From assembly GCF_041146395.1 (NCBI RefSeq), contig NC_091001.1, positions 105,484,965 through 105,548,964 of the forward strand: a stretch of DNA of 64,000 bases. The letters are read 5' to 3'. The position numbers and the translations under genes were made by a program. Below are positions 31,720 to 43,394 of this stretch, in pieces (the stretch's first letter is position 1; each line of letters opens with the position of its first letter). Under the pieces are notes generated by a model. The model did no database searches. It was not told where the DNA came from and was given only the letters and a program-made list of their open reading frames with translations. The DNA is from Eulemur rufifrons (lineage: Eukaryota > Chordata > Mammalia > Primates > Lemuridae).

Positions 31720-33850
31720 TCAGTGAGGAGGACTGATGTCTACCCTACTTTGTAGAATTGCATTTTCTAAGATGTGTTTCAAGGAACACCAATCCCAGGG
31801 AATGCACTATCAAAAAGGGATTTTATGGTCATTTGAGTTTGGGAAATTCTGCATGCTCTTAAGAGATTCAAAATGCATAACAATATTTTAAAATTTTGTG
31901 GTATTTCAGAAAAATAATTTGCTAGTTAACTGGCTTCCTAAATTTTTTGACCTGAGAATCATTTTATCTTTTTCTCCCCCACTACCTAGTCCATAGAACG
32001 TGCTTAGAGAAATGTTGTATTTTGAAAGCATGGTGAACAAAGATATGTGGAAAGTATTTTGATATTCGATCATAATTTTCAAAGCACAGGTTGTTAAAAA
32101 AAAAACTCTAATTATCATACTTTTAAGAGTGTCTTGTTGTCCCAATATCAGCCTACGGATTCCCCAACACTAGACTTTCTCCTAGAAACATACACATTTT
32201 AATGTCACCATCCTATTTGCTCATCTGCTTTTGACACCAATTAAACAGTAGATTTAACACAAGAAGAAAATTTTGGTTTCAAAATCATCAGATTTTAAGA
32301 CGGTGAAAGCATCACCCTATTGAGCTTTTCTCTCCATATTTCCCTCTCACTCTTCCTCCTCTCCTGTCTCTCCGCTCTCTCCATCTTCCCTTCCCCTCCC
32401 ACTTCCCTTCTCCCTTTCCCTTCACTATCTCTGATGACCCAACACAGTCTTTTGGTCCAGGCCAACCAAGTTTTACTGGGTCTTTACTTTTGAAAGAAGT
32501 CCTAAGCTAATACTGGGATCAAAATAAGGTGCTACCTGTATTTAAAAGTCTTATTTTCTGATAGAGACAGGGTACAAGGAACAAATTAGTGTAGCTGAGA
32601 GTGACGCATGGAATAATGGGATTCTCTGTAAGGTACAGGAAGTAGCCCAGAGGATGGAGTGGTTCGCCTTGCTGGGGAAGGTGGGAAGGGAAGTGTTCCT
32701 GAATAGTTCACACAGTGGGAGACCTCTGGGCAAGCTGGCATTTCCTGGGCAGTCAAGGACAGCCAGGTGGTTCCAGTAGAGAGGGCAGATTGTAAAAATC
32801 CGCCGAGGCAATAAAAGAGCAAAGTGTATATTGGGATATGCAAATCATCCAAGTAAGTAGTAGAAAAGCTGGCCAGAGCCTTATAGCCCCACTGCAATTT
32901 GGCATTGGGGCAGTTCTAGGATTTTTAAGCCTTGAAAACACCTCGACTTTTTACACAGAAGCTCAACATTTACTTTGAATCTTCTCCAGCTGAAACAAGG
33001 GCAGAGAGCTTCCACCCGACACCATTTGAAGGCCACTGCAGAACATTGGCATATTTATGCTTTCTAGTAAGTACTCAATAAATTTTTATTGCTGGCATGA
33101 AAAGATGAACGTTTATCAACACTAGGGAAAAGAAAAGGGGCAAATGAAAACACTTATTTTATTGGACACTATTTTAGATGAGAGGCCAGAGTCCACCTTT
33201 ATATTCAGTAACACATGTAAGCAGCTTTCAGGAAAAGGAAGTGCTGATGTGCATTAGTTCCTTCTGCTATTAAACATGCTGGAACGTATTTTAAAAACAG
33301 TTTGGGCTAAAATTATACTCTTCTATTCCTTTGAGGCCTTTTAGTGATAGACAAGTCCAAACTATGTTTATTTGTGTGGTAGCAGAATTATCTTTTGATT
33401 ACTAAGTGCTTTTTGCTTGCACGAAAGCTATAATAAACCACTGCTGGGTACATCGGGGTAGGTGTGTTCCTTTGAAATCAAAGATGGGGAGCGTTTGGGT
33501 GAAAAGAAATTACTTACAAACATTATAAAGATTGGGTTGACTTCCACCTCCCTGTGTAGCCATGGCTCTGAATTTAACATGAAAGCATTAGAGAGAAAAA
33601 GCTTTGGGTTATTTTTATTGGCATCCCTGGGTTGGTGTCTCTAAGTGCACAGCTCCATCCTCACATTGGGTGTCTTCCATCAACCTCCACCTGGTGAGAA
33701 GGATATTTAAATCTTTAGCTCTGCTCATGGCAATGCAATGCCACAGACAAACACAGAAGAGTATTCTGACCTGGCTTTCTCAGTCTTTTTATCCAAATCT
33801 TGGCTCTTTTCTCCCATAGACACAGAAATGCCAAACCAAGGCTTTGGTAT
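31720..33850. other. Flank without recognised gene
   Basis: Contains a pyrimidine-rich low-complexity run at 32325-32435. Frames up to 103 codons on the minus strand (32551-32941) overlap each other in different phases with no domain. Otherwise unremarkable. Confidence 0.4.
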
Positions 33851-33854
33851 GTAT

Positions 33855-34530
33855 TATTTGTTTTGTTTATAAATTACTTTTTCTTTTTCACACAAATTAA
33901 TACATGTTCACTACAGATATATTTAAAAATTCAGATATGCAAAAGGTAGAAATTAAAGCTACTGGTGATGCTTTGGTTCTAGAAATAGTTACTATTAACA
34001 TTTAGAGTATATCCTTATATTCATCTTGTTTTGTCTTATACACATAATGCTTAAGAAATGATATCATGTTACACAGATTGTTTTGTAATGCAATTTTCTC
34101 ACTTTAAATACATCAAAACCAAAAATATTTTTGAAGTCAATAAATATAGCTCTACAGAATAGCCTTATATGGATGCTTGCTATTTCATTATAAAGATAGA
34201 TTCCAATTTATTTAAACAATTTCTTTGTGAACATTTAGCTTTCAATTTTGCACTATTATGAACAATGTTGCAGGAAATATAAGATTCACAAATTTTGCAC
34301 TCATTTCTACTTGTCTCCTTAGAATAATCTACTCAAGTGGATTTCTTAGTCAAAAGCTATGTGTATTTCACTGCTGTTGACATGTTTTGTAAAACTGTCC
34401 TCAAGAATGTAGGCTATTTTTGTTTATACTCCAAAAATGAATGTATGAGCACTTATTTTCTATCAACATTAACAGTTCTAGTAAATGTTGTTTTAGCCAG
34501 TTTAATATCACTTAAAATCTCTGGGGCTTG
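33855..34530 (-). mobile_element. Old L1M-type LINE 3' region
   Basis: Antisense L1M/L1ME 3' wording: 'aaattaatacatgttcacta', 'tagttactattaacatttag', 'ttccaatttatttaaacaat', 'gcactattatgaacaatgtt' and 'ctactcaagtggatttctta'. Many indels. Confidence 0.65.
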
Positions 34531-35049
34531 ATATTCTCCTCTGTGTCTTGGGTACCAAAAACCCATATACTCAAGGGGAAGTGATTAGGCTTAAATGAGA
34601 CAGTGAGGCTAAGGAGCCTTCGATATAGGAAGGGCTCAGTAATATGTTCAGAATTGATTCATGTTCATCTTGAAAAGCGAACTCATAGCTCATTTGATGC
34701 ATTTTCCAATTGAACTATAGAAGCTTTAGGATAAGAATGAAGTCACTTACTGACCAAGGTGATTCTATGCATCCTGCAGGAGGTCTCCTATCAAGCAGAG
34801 AGAAAGGGGTGCCTCAAGAACTCTTAAAATCAATTCAAAATTAAATGAGCCAGGTAGACTTGAGTGCTGCAGAGACTCCAAAAGGGAGGGTAATTTAAAA
34901 GTAAACATAATCATTGTCCAAAGCTTGGAAAGTACTGAAAAGTACAGAGAGTAAAATGATCCCCTGTAGAGTTGTTTTCACTGAACTACATTTCGACATT
35001 GTGCCATTGGCCTGTAGGGTGAAGTGTTTTTCTTTCTGGATCGGGAAGC

Positions 35050-35235
35050 AGTAGAGCATGGTGGTGAACTGGGTATGCAAAGTCAGAATTCTGGCCCCAC
35101 CATTTGCTCTCCTCCAATCCTGTACCCAGGTCCATAACGGATGGTAATGATACATTGTACGGTTGTGTGAGAATTAGATGAGAGACTGTAGGTAAGTCAC
35201 TTAGCATAGAGCCTAGGAAATGGTAACCATCCACA
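35050..35235 (+). repeat. MIR SINE fragment
   Basis: 'gagcatggtggtgaactggg', 'aaagtcagaattctggcccc', 'agaattagatgagagactgt' and 'cacttagcatagagcctagg' follow MIR order. Confidence 0.6.
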
Positions 35236-35239
35236 CATA

Positions 35240-35775
35240 CAGGTGTTGCTATTGTCACTCGTACTTTGGCACTCTGCCCTCAGCTCACACAGAAGTTACT
35301 GGGAACTGCTGCAGGTGACTTGCTGGGTTATAAAAGGCAATAAATGTGCCATTCATCACTCTCCACAGTGTTCTCCTGAGCAAAGAACCATGGGAGAAGT
35401 TTCCTTCCTATTTTCTCAAATGGAATAATGTTGCTTATTGTTGTTATTTTCCTGATAATGCTTCTTTTTGTCCTCATGAGTCACATACTCAACTGTGTCT
35501 CCCTGTCTGTGTTGGTGGCTAGAAAACTTAGGGGTGAATTTATGTTTGATCTCTTTCTGATATATAGGACTTCTTGGAATGCATTTCACATGCCAGCCAC
35601 CCTGCTGGCTATATCTTATTTTTCTTATACTCATTCCTCACCTGTTTACATTTTCTCAAATTTAATTTTATCTTGCACATATTCTGCAAACAATTTTAAA
35701 TTGATTTTAGAATAAGGCAGGGTAGAACTAAAGAAATAAAAATAAAGAGAACATAAAACCTATCCATGGTGCACA
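35240..35775. other. Flank without recognised gene
   Basis: AT-rich; a 95-codon frame (35428-35715, plus) is hydrophobic because of T-rich DNA and has no recognised homology. Confidence 0.35.
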
Positions 35776-35779
35776 CACT

Positions 35780-36110
35780 TGGAGGTAAATCCCATTTGTA
35801 TATTGCTGTAATTTTATCCTCCTTCCTTTTCCTTCTCATTGTCTCAGTCTCTGTCCATCCATCCTTCTAGCTTACCTGAAGGCATACAGTATGTGATTCT
35901 CATATAAAACTATATCATAAACATTTTCTTTCACCATACAAAGTTCTTCATAAAATGGCTTTGAATGGCTGTCTAACCTTCTATCATATAGATATGCCAC
36001 AGTTTACTTAGCTAGTCCCCTGTTAAAGTTTAGTTTTTGTTTCCTGATTTTTCTTTTGCTGCATAACATTTATCTTTATAACCACTATCACTATCATTCC
36101 TTACACATTT
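35780..36110 (-). mobile_element. Probable old L1M 3' fragment
   Basis: 'cttctatcatatagatatgc', 'cacagtttacttagctagtc' and 'ccctgttaaagtttagtttt' resemble antisense L1M 3' sequence. Very diverged. Confidence 0.5.
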
Positions 36111-36114
36111 AAAT

Positions 36115-37155
36115 AATGCTTTGCTTTTTGTAAACAAAGTATTTTCACATATATTATTGGCACTGATCTTTCTTCTATTAAAATGAAGTTAATGCATATA
36201 ATATTAATAATTTGTGTTTGTGCCTATAGAGTCAGAGGCCAGGAGAGTGGCATTCCCTGATACAGCCCTCTACACGTCCAATGAGTCTACCAAACATGGA
36301 ATACAAATATCTTCTTTTGGCATGGCAGAGGGCTTCATTATAGAAGTCTGCAAGGAATACATAAGGCTTAGCTATTTATTCCTACTGCATCTCACTTCTT
36401 CTCTCCCAAACTCCCAGAGGCAGTGTCTGACCATCTAGCTCACGATCTGAGAAGGAGGAGAAGTCCTTGCTGGGGCATTGCTCCTGGTGGGCCTTGAGCT
36501 CACAGGCATCGCCAAATCTTCCTCAAAGTCCACATCCCTCATCTCTTGGTTTTCAGCAAAATATGAGAACTTGACATCCCCAGATATATTCAGAGTTTTG
36601 AGTTGGATATTTTTCCAACTCAGATGGGCAAAGTCTGAAGGGCATATACAGTAGAAGATGCTTGAGCTTTCAGATTTTTCTCTTTAAACGTTAAGAGCAA
36701 CATTTTGCTAAGAACGAAGAACTCCCTGCCTACAGTTGCTGTGCCTTGTGATCAAGGCTTGAGGCCTTTTAAACTGACCCTATGGTTATGGTACCTTGTT
36801 CTGTCTCCATCTACTGACCAGAATGCTCGTGGAGTCAGGCTAAGACCTCCTTCAACAACTACTGTGTTGTCTGCACAGATCCTCTTGCTTGTGCTGTTTT
36901 TCTAGAAACAATCCTGGGGTGACTATAGGCTCCATGAACACCAATTATAACTTCCATTCTTATATCTACATTGAGGAAAATAACTCTTTTCTCACAGCGT
37001 CACTGTGAAGACTGAGCTATATGAGATTGGAGGAGATATCATTTGTGGACATGCCTAACACTTAACCAACACCTGTTACCACTGACCTGATTTGGATTCA
37101 GGAGTTTGACCTGGGCACAACTGAATGGAGCTGTGAGAGCAAACCATTACCAAGG
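36115..37155. other. Flank without recognised gene
   Basis: No named repeat or gene recognised. Confidence 0.35.
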
Positions 37156-37159
37156 ACAT

Positions 37160-37345
37160 GGTGTGTGCCTGTTCCCATCCTCGATGCTTTATTAACTCTC
37201 TGACAAGGTAGGCGCTGTTGGCATCCCCAGCTCCACAGAGAGCTAAGTGGCTTATTGAGGTTTAAAGCTAAAAGGAAACAAAGCAAAGATTTGAACGCAG
37301 TCTGGTTGTAAAATCTGTCCTCTTGGCCACTCAACCATGCTGCCT
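37160..37345 (-). repeat. MIR SINE fragment
   Basis: 'ctttattaactctctgacaa', 'ggtaggcgctgttggcatcc', 'gatttgaacgcagtctggtt' and 'cactcaaccatgctgcct' are the reverse-complement MIR 5' half. Confidence 0.7.
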
Positions 37346-37349
37346 AAAG

Positions 37350-40160
37350 CCTAACAAATTGGTTCACGACATATTTCTCTTTGAAGATTAACAGAAGCCA
37401 TGAGTGCAGTTGGGTATAGGAAGCTCTGGCCTGGTACTGCCTCCTACTGCCAATAAATACCTTCCCTTTTGCCTCCCAGCCAATCACAGTCCCAGCCTGG
37501 ATCTCATTCCTGTGACTCCAGCTCTGTTTATTCCTGACACAGGTAAACAGGTGACTTGTCAACCTGCCGTGCCACCAAGAGGTTTACTTCTCAGTAGAGC
37601 CTGGACCTGGGAGACCCGAGGGAAACAAGCCCTCAGGTCCTAGTGCCAAAGAAGTAGGGCTGTGACCCAGCACATGGTAGTATAAACTGGGTCTTGCTCC
37701 ATACAGGAAAATCCTGTGTGGATCCTTCCAGAAGAGACTATCAAATATCTTACTGAACTTCAAATTGTGTCATTTGGGGGCTAACTTTTATCCCACAAAA
37801 CTCTTAAGCTTGCACAGTAGTGTGAAATTTACAAAGCATTTCCACTGCTTTGCCTTGTGTGCTCACCAAAGCCAGTGCATGACGGAGGCCGGCAGTTTTT
37901 CCTTCCATCCGGGCTCTCTCTTTGCTCTTCTTTGCTTTATTGAGTTCCTACAGTGGGCTATGTCTGGAGAATTAACCAAAAAGGCAAGACTCTTCCCCCA
38001 CTTTCCTGTTGAGTTCTCACAGGTAGTAAATGGGGGTGTACTTTAGAAGCTGGGTTTCTTGATGGGCATTCCAGGACTGTTTTTTACTCAGCATGCTTTT
38101 TCCAAGTGGCCACCAAACTTGACTTTGAACATTGAGTTCTAGCATCAGTAACATGGGACGGGCTCATAGTGAGCTTGTTACAGGGCCTGACCTTCTGCAT
38201 CCTTATGGAATGGCTCAGGTCAGACCAGTTTGCAGTTGATAAAACCTTTCTGAGATTGTAGCTAAGGCTGAGAGCAGCTAGTGGTGCTACAAGTTATCTC
38301 TTGCAGAAACAGGGATGGTTAACGCTAAGAACCAAGTTGCCCTAGCAATGCCTTTAAAGCAGGACAGAATAACTATGAACATAATTAATTCCATCATCCA
38401 TTAATTAATTAATTAGTTCATGCTGAAACAAGGTGTCCCCTATGTAGTAAAGGAATGCACTTGTCATGCCCATTCTGTCTCTAGAGTACAAATGCTCACT
38501 CCTCTCCCTTCCCTCCTCTGCCTGACACACTCTCCCACTGATAATGAACAAAAGGTCGGATGACTTTTCAGACCTCCCATACAGTGTCTTCTTTCTTCCT
38601 GTCCTGGGTCTTTGGGCAGGGGGGGTTGGGGGAGGGGGGGATTCATTTCTGTACTGCAAAGTGGTGGCTGAGAAGGAGGTGACCTTAGCAAGTTGCCTCC
38701 AAGCACAATAACTGGTCCAAGTCCTCCCACAGTAGCTGCAGACCCAGGACACCATCAATTTCTATTGAAATGAGCCTTCAGTTTGGGGATGCCCACTCCC
38801 TACATGCCCCTAAGTGTTGCACTTAGGAAAGAGGTGACATTCAAACTGACAAAGGCACTTTGATTTAAAGGTCATTTGGCAGAGATTTAGGCTGAGATAG
38901 GCTAGTGGTAAGGCTGCCACGTATTGGGCGTGGGTCGTTAGGAACCCTGGATGGAGTGTAATGGTGGTGGGTAGACACCTCCCTGGGTCAGAGTCCGGGT
39001 CTCCTGCTGGTGCTGCTATCTACTCGTCTCTCCTGCCGTCAGTCGGAAAACAAAGAAGTTCAGCTCTACCGATGAACCTTTTCCGCTTTCCAGCATGGCT
39101 GCCTCTCCAAAGAGGTGAGGTAAGACGTATTCAGGCATTTGTCCATCAGGATCCCAGATTCTCCACCCTTTCCCTTCCTGGGGATGAGCTTCTCTTTTGA
39201 AAGCCTTAAAATATAAAAGGTCCCATCAGCTCTTCTTTCTCAAGCAGGTGAATATAATGACCACCTTCTAAGCAGGCCATCTTCCTGAGTGGGCCACCCT
39301 TCGGGTTCCAAAGCGATTCTCACTCTGGCCCATAGTGTGACATGATCTGTAACTGCTCTCTTAAAAAAGGAGAAGAAAAATAAAAAAAAATGTTCCGATA
39401 GATAATCTGCCTCCATTCATCTATCCATTCATTCATTGGTGTGGCAAACTCAGAGGGCCAGGGGGTTATAAATAAACCATAGACATTCTAGATTTGGGTC
39501 TAGTAACAACCTTGATTTTTTTCCAGATTTCTCTCATTCCCCAGGATGTGCCTGGGCTTCTGACATTTGGACTTTGTTTCCTGTGACTGGCTGGAGGCAC
39601 CCCTCACAGTGGATGGCTGGGCTCAGTTTCTCCAGCTTGATGCTGGGCACCCGGGGGCACAGCTTGCACTCGATTCCTTGGCACTTGCACTCCTGGCCCC
39701 TGGGCAGACCCCTGCAGATGCAGCCGGGGCCCTAGAACTGCACTGGGGGGCCAACCGCACCCCCTCTCCTAACCCAGAGGGCCATCGTGTACTATACTTT
39801 GTCACGTTACAAATTGTTCAGAGCCCAATAAGCCCTAGACAACACATTTTTTAATTTAATTTATTCTGACAGTGTTTTTATATAAGTCATCTTTTCATGA
39901 ATGACAGGGCTAGGGTTTAACTTTCCTTGTTGGTAGGTTGTGAAAAATAATTAACTGGTATTGGGTAAATTTGAAACGAAGGACTCTCCCTCCTTTCTTA
40001 CCGACCTTGCCCCACTATCGTCCAATGTCAAAAATGTGCTTGATCTTAAATTGCTCAATAAACCAGGAACAATAAAATAGAAATAATTTCTCTCTATGAA
40101 AGTGAATATAGGATGAATTAGCCATCCTTTCAATGACTAATTTGAAAGAGTACTGCTAAT
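37350..40160. other. Long stretch without recognised gene
   Basis: 2.8 kb with few repeats. A G-quadruplex-type run is at 38614-38640 and a (TTAA)n-like run at 38400-38416. The CpG-containing frame at 39567-39854 (95 codons) lacks a domain. Some of this may be conserved non-coding DNA, which cannot be judged from one sequence. Confidence 0.4.
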
Positions 40161-40164
40161 CTAC

Positions 40165-40300
40165 CATGAAAGTTTCTTCAACACCTATCTTTGTCACCAA
40201 CTGGCTGTGAGACCTGTGGTAGTCATTAACCTCTGGGACCCGCCTGTGCCCTCTCTTTAAAGGAAGGGCACAGCAGGAATACTCTGTCATCTTAAGAGGA
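40165..40300 (+). repeat. MIR SINE fragment
   Basis: 'gtcaccaactggctgtgaga', 'cctgtggtagtcattaacct', 'ctgggacccgcctgtgccct' follow MIR order. The adjacent 40390-40520 is AT-rich with TTAATTAG and TTAATTACC motifs. Confidence 0.5.
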
Positions 40301-40681
40301 TGGCATATCATTACTGATGTAACGTGACCAAATAGTGAGACCTTTGATTATACATAATTCTGATTTTACTATATGGATAAACCTTTGTATTTAGAAAATA
40401 ACAGAATTATGTTATTCTCTGAATAGCCATTTGAAGTTAATTAGGCAGTGAATCTTAATTACCTACATTAGTTGAGCCTGGTAAACATTTTCCACATACT
40501 GTCTTCCAATCTGCCATTAACAGCATAAACAGAAAGTCAAATATTTATTCTCTTGGTCAGCAAGCACTGACTTCAGGGTGTTCTCATTCATAGTTATATT
40601 TTCATCCCAGGTTGACAGAGTTTCCAGATCCAAGATGAGCCTCAACATTCCCTCTTGCAACAATGACAGAAGTATAAGAAC

Positions 40682-41018
40682 TGTCAGTCTGTTTGGGGTG
40701 CTACAACAAATACCATAGCTCCGGTGGCTTGTAAACAACAGATGTTTATTACTTACAGTTCTGGAGGCTGGAATTTTCAAGATCAAGGTGTCAGCAGATT
40801 CAGTGTCTGGCAAAAGGTCACTTCCTGGTTCACAGATGGTACCTTCTTATTGTATCTTCACGTGGTGGAAGGAGTGAGGGAACTCCATGGAGTCTTTTTT
40901 ACTAGGACACTGATCCCAAAAGGCTCCACCTCTTAATACCATCCATTGGTGATTGGGTTTTATTATAACACATGAACTGGGCAGGGGGAAGGGCGTCAGA
41001 AATATCCAGACCATGGCA
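40682..41018 (-). mobile_element. ERVL-MaLR solo LTR (MLT1 type)
   Basis: Reverse complement of an MLT1-class LTR: 'tgtcagtctgtttggggtgc', 'ccggtggcttgtaaacaaca', 'cagttctggaggctggaatt', 'cttcctggttcacagatggt', 'cttcacgtggtggaaggagt' and the terminal 'aatatccagaccatggca'. Same class and strand as the LTR at 13573-13930 but a separate, differently diverged copy. No internal genes. Confidence 0.85.
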
Positions 41019-41269
41019 AAGACTTAACGTCTATTGCTCCCCATTCCTACACAGCATGTGAAATGGCAATTCTTAACTTAGGCAATTAAATCCTTTGGCT
41101 TCCATTTAAATTCCTCTTTCTCAACTCTTAAAATCTTGCATGCGCAAATATCTCAGCTTGAGATTTTTGTCAGAGTAGTGAACTATCTAGGAGTAAGATT
41201 ATCCACGTTACAGTAATGTGTTTCACACAGTCTGGATTTGAATGTAGCATTTCATGTCTCCCTTCTTTA

Positions 41270-41430
41270 CTACTTATAGCAAAAGGATTTTAGAGATCAC
41301 CAATTCCCCTCCATATTTGACCCATTTTACTGACAGGAAAACTGAGTCTCAGAGGGGTCAAATGTTTGGTCGAAGTCATATAGCAACTAATAGCAAACCC
41401 AGAACTAGGATCCAGGCTTCTGCCTCCCAT
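41270..41430 (-). repeat. MIR SINE fragment
   Basis: 'gacccattttactgacagga', 'aaactgagtctcagaggggt', 'catatagcaactaatagcaa' and 'acccagaactaggatccagg' are reverse-complement MIR. Confidence 0.75.
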
Positions 41431-41523
41431 TCCCTGACCAAAAAATGTATGTTTGGCTTGATAAAGCAGAACTATTTAAAATGCTGAGTGTGTACGGGAA
41501 ATAATTTTAAAAGATTAAAAACA

Positions 41524-41872
41524 GGCCGGGGGCGGTGGCTCACGCCTGTAATCCTAGCACTCTGGGAGGCTGAGGCGGGTGGATCGCTCAAGGTCAGGAG
41601 TTCGAGACCAGCCTGAGCAAGAGCGAGACCCCGTCTCTACTAAAAATAGAAAGAAATTATATGGACAACTAAAAATCTATATAGAAAAAATTAGCCGGGC
41701 ATAGTGGCGCATGCCTGTAGTCCCAGCTACTCGGGAGGCTGAGACAGTAGGATCGCTTAAGCCCAGGAGTCTGAGGTTGCTGTGAGCTAGGCTAACGCCA
41801 CGGCACTCACTCTAGCCTGGGCAACAAAAGTGAGACTCTGTCTCAAAAAAATAAATAAATAAATAAAAAAAT
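41524..41872 (+). mobile_element. Lemur-type dimeric Alu with perfect 15-bp target duplications
   Basis: Full-length dimer from GGCCGGGGGCGG to a mixed A/AAAT tail. The left monomer carries the pol III A box region and B box (GTTCGAGACC at about 41602). The linker (about 41640-41692) is the long strepsirrhine type containing 'aactaaaaatctatatag'. The right monomer contains 'gatcgcttaagcccaggag' and 'gctaacgccacggcactcac', typical of lemurs. AAAAGATTAAAAACA is repeated exactly at 41509-41523 and 41873-41887. Confidence 0.97.
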
Positions 41873-41889
41873 AAAAGATTAAAAACAAT

Positions 41890-42540
41890 AACAGAAAAGA
41901 TTTACCCAAATGAGTCCTAAGCCCTTTGATGCAGGCAAAACATTGGAAATAGATCTTGGTGAAGTTTCCTTTTGCAGCTGTGCAGATTTGGACTTCTTTG
42001 TACCCAGAAACATGATGCATTGTTCATGCAAACAGAATCTATTGCTTGTGAGAATTTGCAGAGAAAAAAAAAGTTAATGGCAAAATTAAGAGAAGGAATG
42101 ATCATGGCTGTACTTTGACGGAGCAGCTATAAACAGCTATTTGAAGTTAGACATGGAAGCCCTCCTTGGAAAAGGAGCCCAAATGAAGACATTAATGAAA
42201 GCAGATCTATCGATGTGTCTGGAATTCTGTTAAATTTGTTCCTTTACGTATAATGCTGTGCTATTTCTGGAATCCTTACCTCTCAAATTGTAAAGCATTT
42301 AAGTACTAGACACCTCAGCAAAAAATGACGTGGATTCTACTTGTCCTCATTGTATGTTTTAGATATTATAATATTTGCATGCTATAAGAAGTTGTAATGG
42401 TTTGAAGAAGGAGGTTACAGGGCTTTATAAAAAGGAAATATTTGAAAATGAAACTATTACTGTGGTATCGCTCATTAGTTAACAGGAATTTGCTCATGGT
42501 CTAATGTATGCCAGGCATCACAGGTTGTTAAACATGCAGA
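41890..42540. other. Flank without recognised gene
   Basis: Unique AT-rich DNA; nothing recognised. Confidence 0.35.
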
Positions 42541-42543
42541 GCG

Positions 42544-42715
42544 GGATTTCTCAACATGTGATCTACAGACACCTGCAGCTGACTCACCTGAGGCCCTTGA
42601 CAAAATGAAGAAGCCTAAGCCCATGCCAGAGCTGCTGTGGCTGAACCTTTGAGGATGAACCTGAACATTTGCATTGTTAACCTGCTCTCTGGGGGCTTCT
42701 GACACAAGAAACCTC
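42544..42715 (+). mobile_element. Possible MER5-like hAT-Charlie fragment
   Basis: 'ggatttctcaacatgtgatc', 'ctcacctgaggcccttgaca' and 'acctgaacatttgcattgtt' resemble MER5-type sequence; diverged. Confidence 0.45.
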
Positions 42716-43196
42716 TGTAGAGAATGGAGATTCTTTCTTTTCTTTTTATTCAAAGCTGCTTACTCTATTTGAGGCATAAAATTTAAGATGAGTTTAAATG
42801 AAGCTGAGATGACTTCTGAGGCTAGTCTGTGACTGGCCTTGTTTACTATTCCAGATAGTTTAGGCTTTAACCCCATAGAAAACAGGTAGTTAACCACAGT
42901 CTTTGAGTAAGGTGGAATACTTGATTTTATTTTTTAAAAAATAACTCCAGTAGCGATGGGGAGAATACATGGCAGCAAGAAGACCAATTCAATAATTCAG
43001 ATTGCTTCTAAATGATTATTTCTCATTTCTTAATGTTGCTACAACATTATCCAATATAAAGGAAAACACATGACATGCACTACACAATACGGATAAGAGG
43101 GCTTCTCTTTCTCTCTCCATTAAGAGAACATCTTGGAGTGGGTTTCTTTCTTCCCTTGTTTGTTCCTCTCTACTTGTGCAGAAATAGTGTAATTAT

Positions 43197-43392
43197 GACC
43201 AGTGGTTCTTCCGTTTCGGTGTGCATGAGAATCACCTGGAGGGCTTGTTAAAACAAAGACAGCTGGGCTCCATCCCCAGAGGTTCTGATTGGTGGGTCTG
43301 GGTTGGGGCCCAATAAATTTGCAGTTCTAACAAGTTGCCGGGTGATGCTGATACTGCTTAATCAGGGACCACACATGGAGAACCACTCCTTT
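43197..43392 (+). mobile_element. MER5A-type hAT-Charlie MITE, nearly complete
   Basis: Terminal inverted repeats are readable: CAGTGGTTCT at about 43200 and AGAACCACT at about 43379-43387. The interior has 'tgagaatcacctggagggct', 'tgttaaaacaaagacagctg', 'gaggttctgattggtgggtc' and 'acaagttgccgggtgatgct' in MER5A order. No transposase gene, as expected for this non-autonomous family. Confidence 0.85.
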
Positions 43393-43394
43393 AG

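Noticed and set aside
43197..43392. Possible small non-coding RNA hairpin from the paired ends
   Set aside because: The paired ends are the terminal inverted repeats of a MER5A-type element, which explains the hairpin potential.
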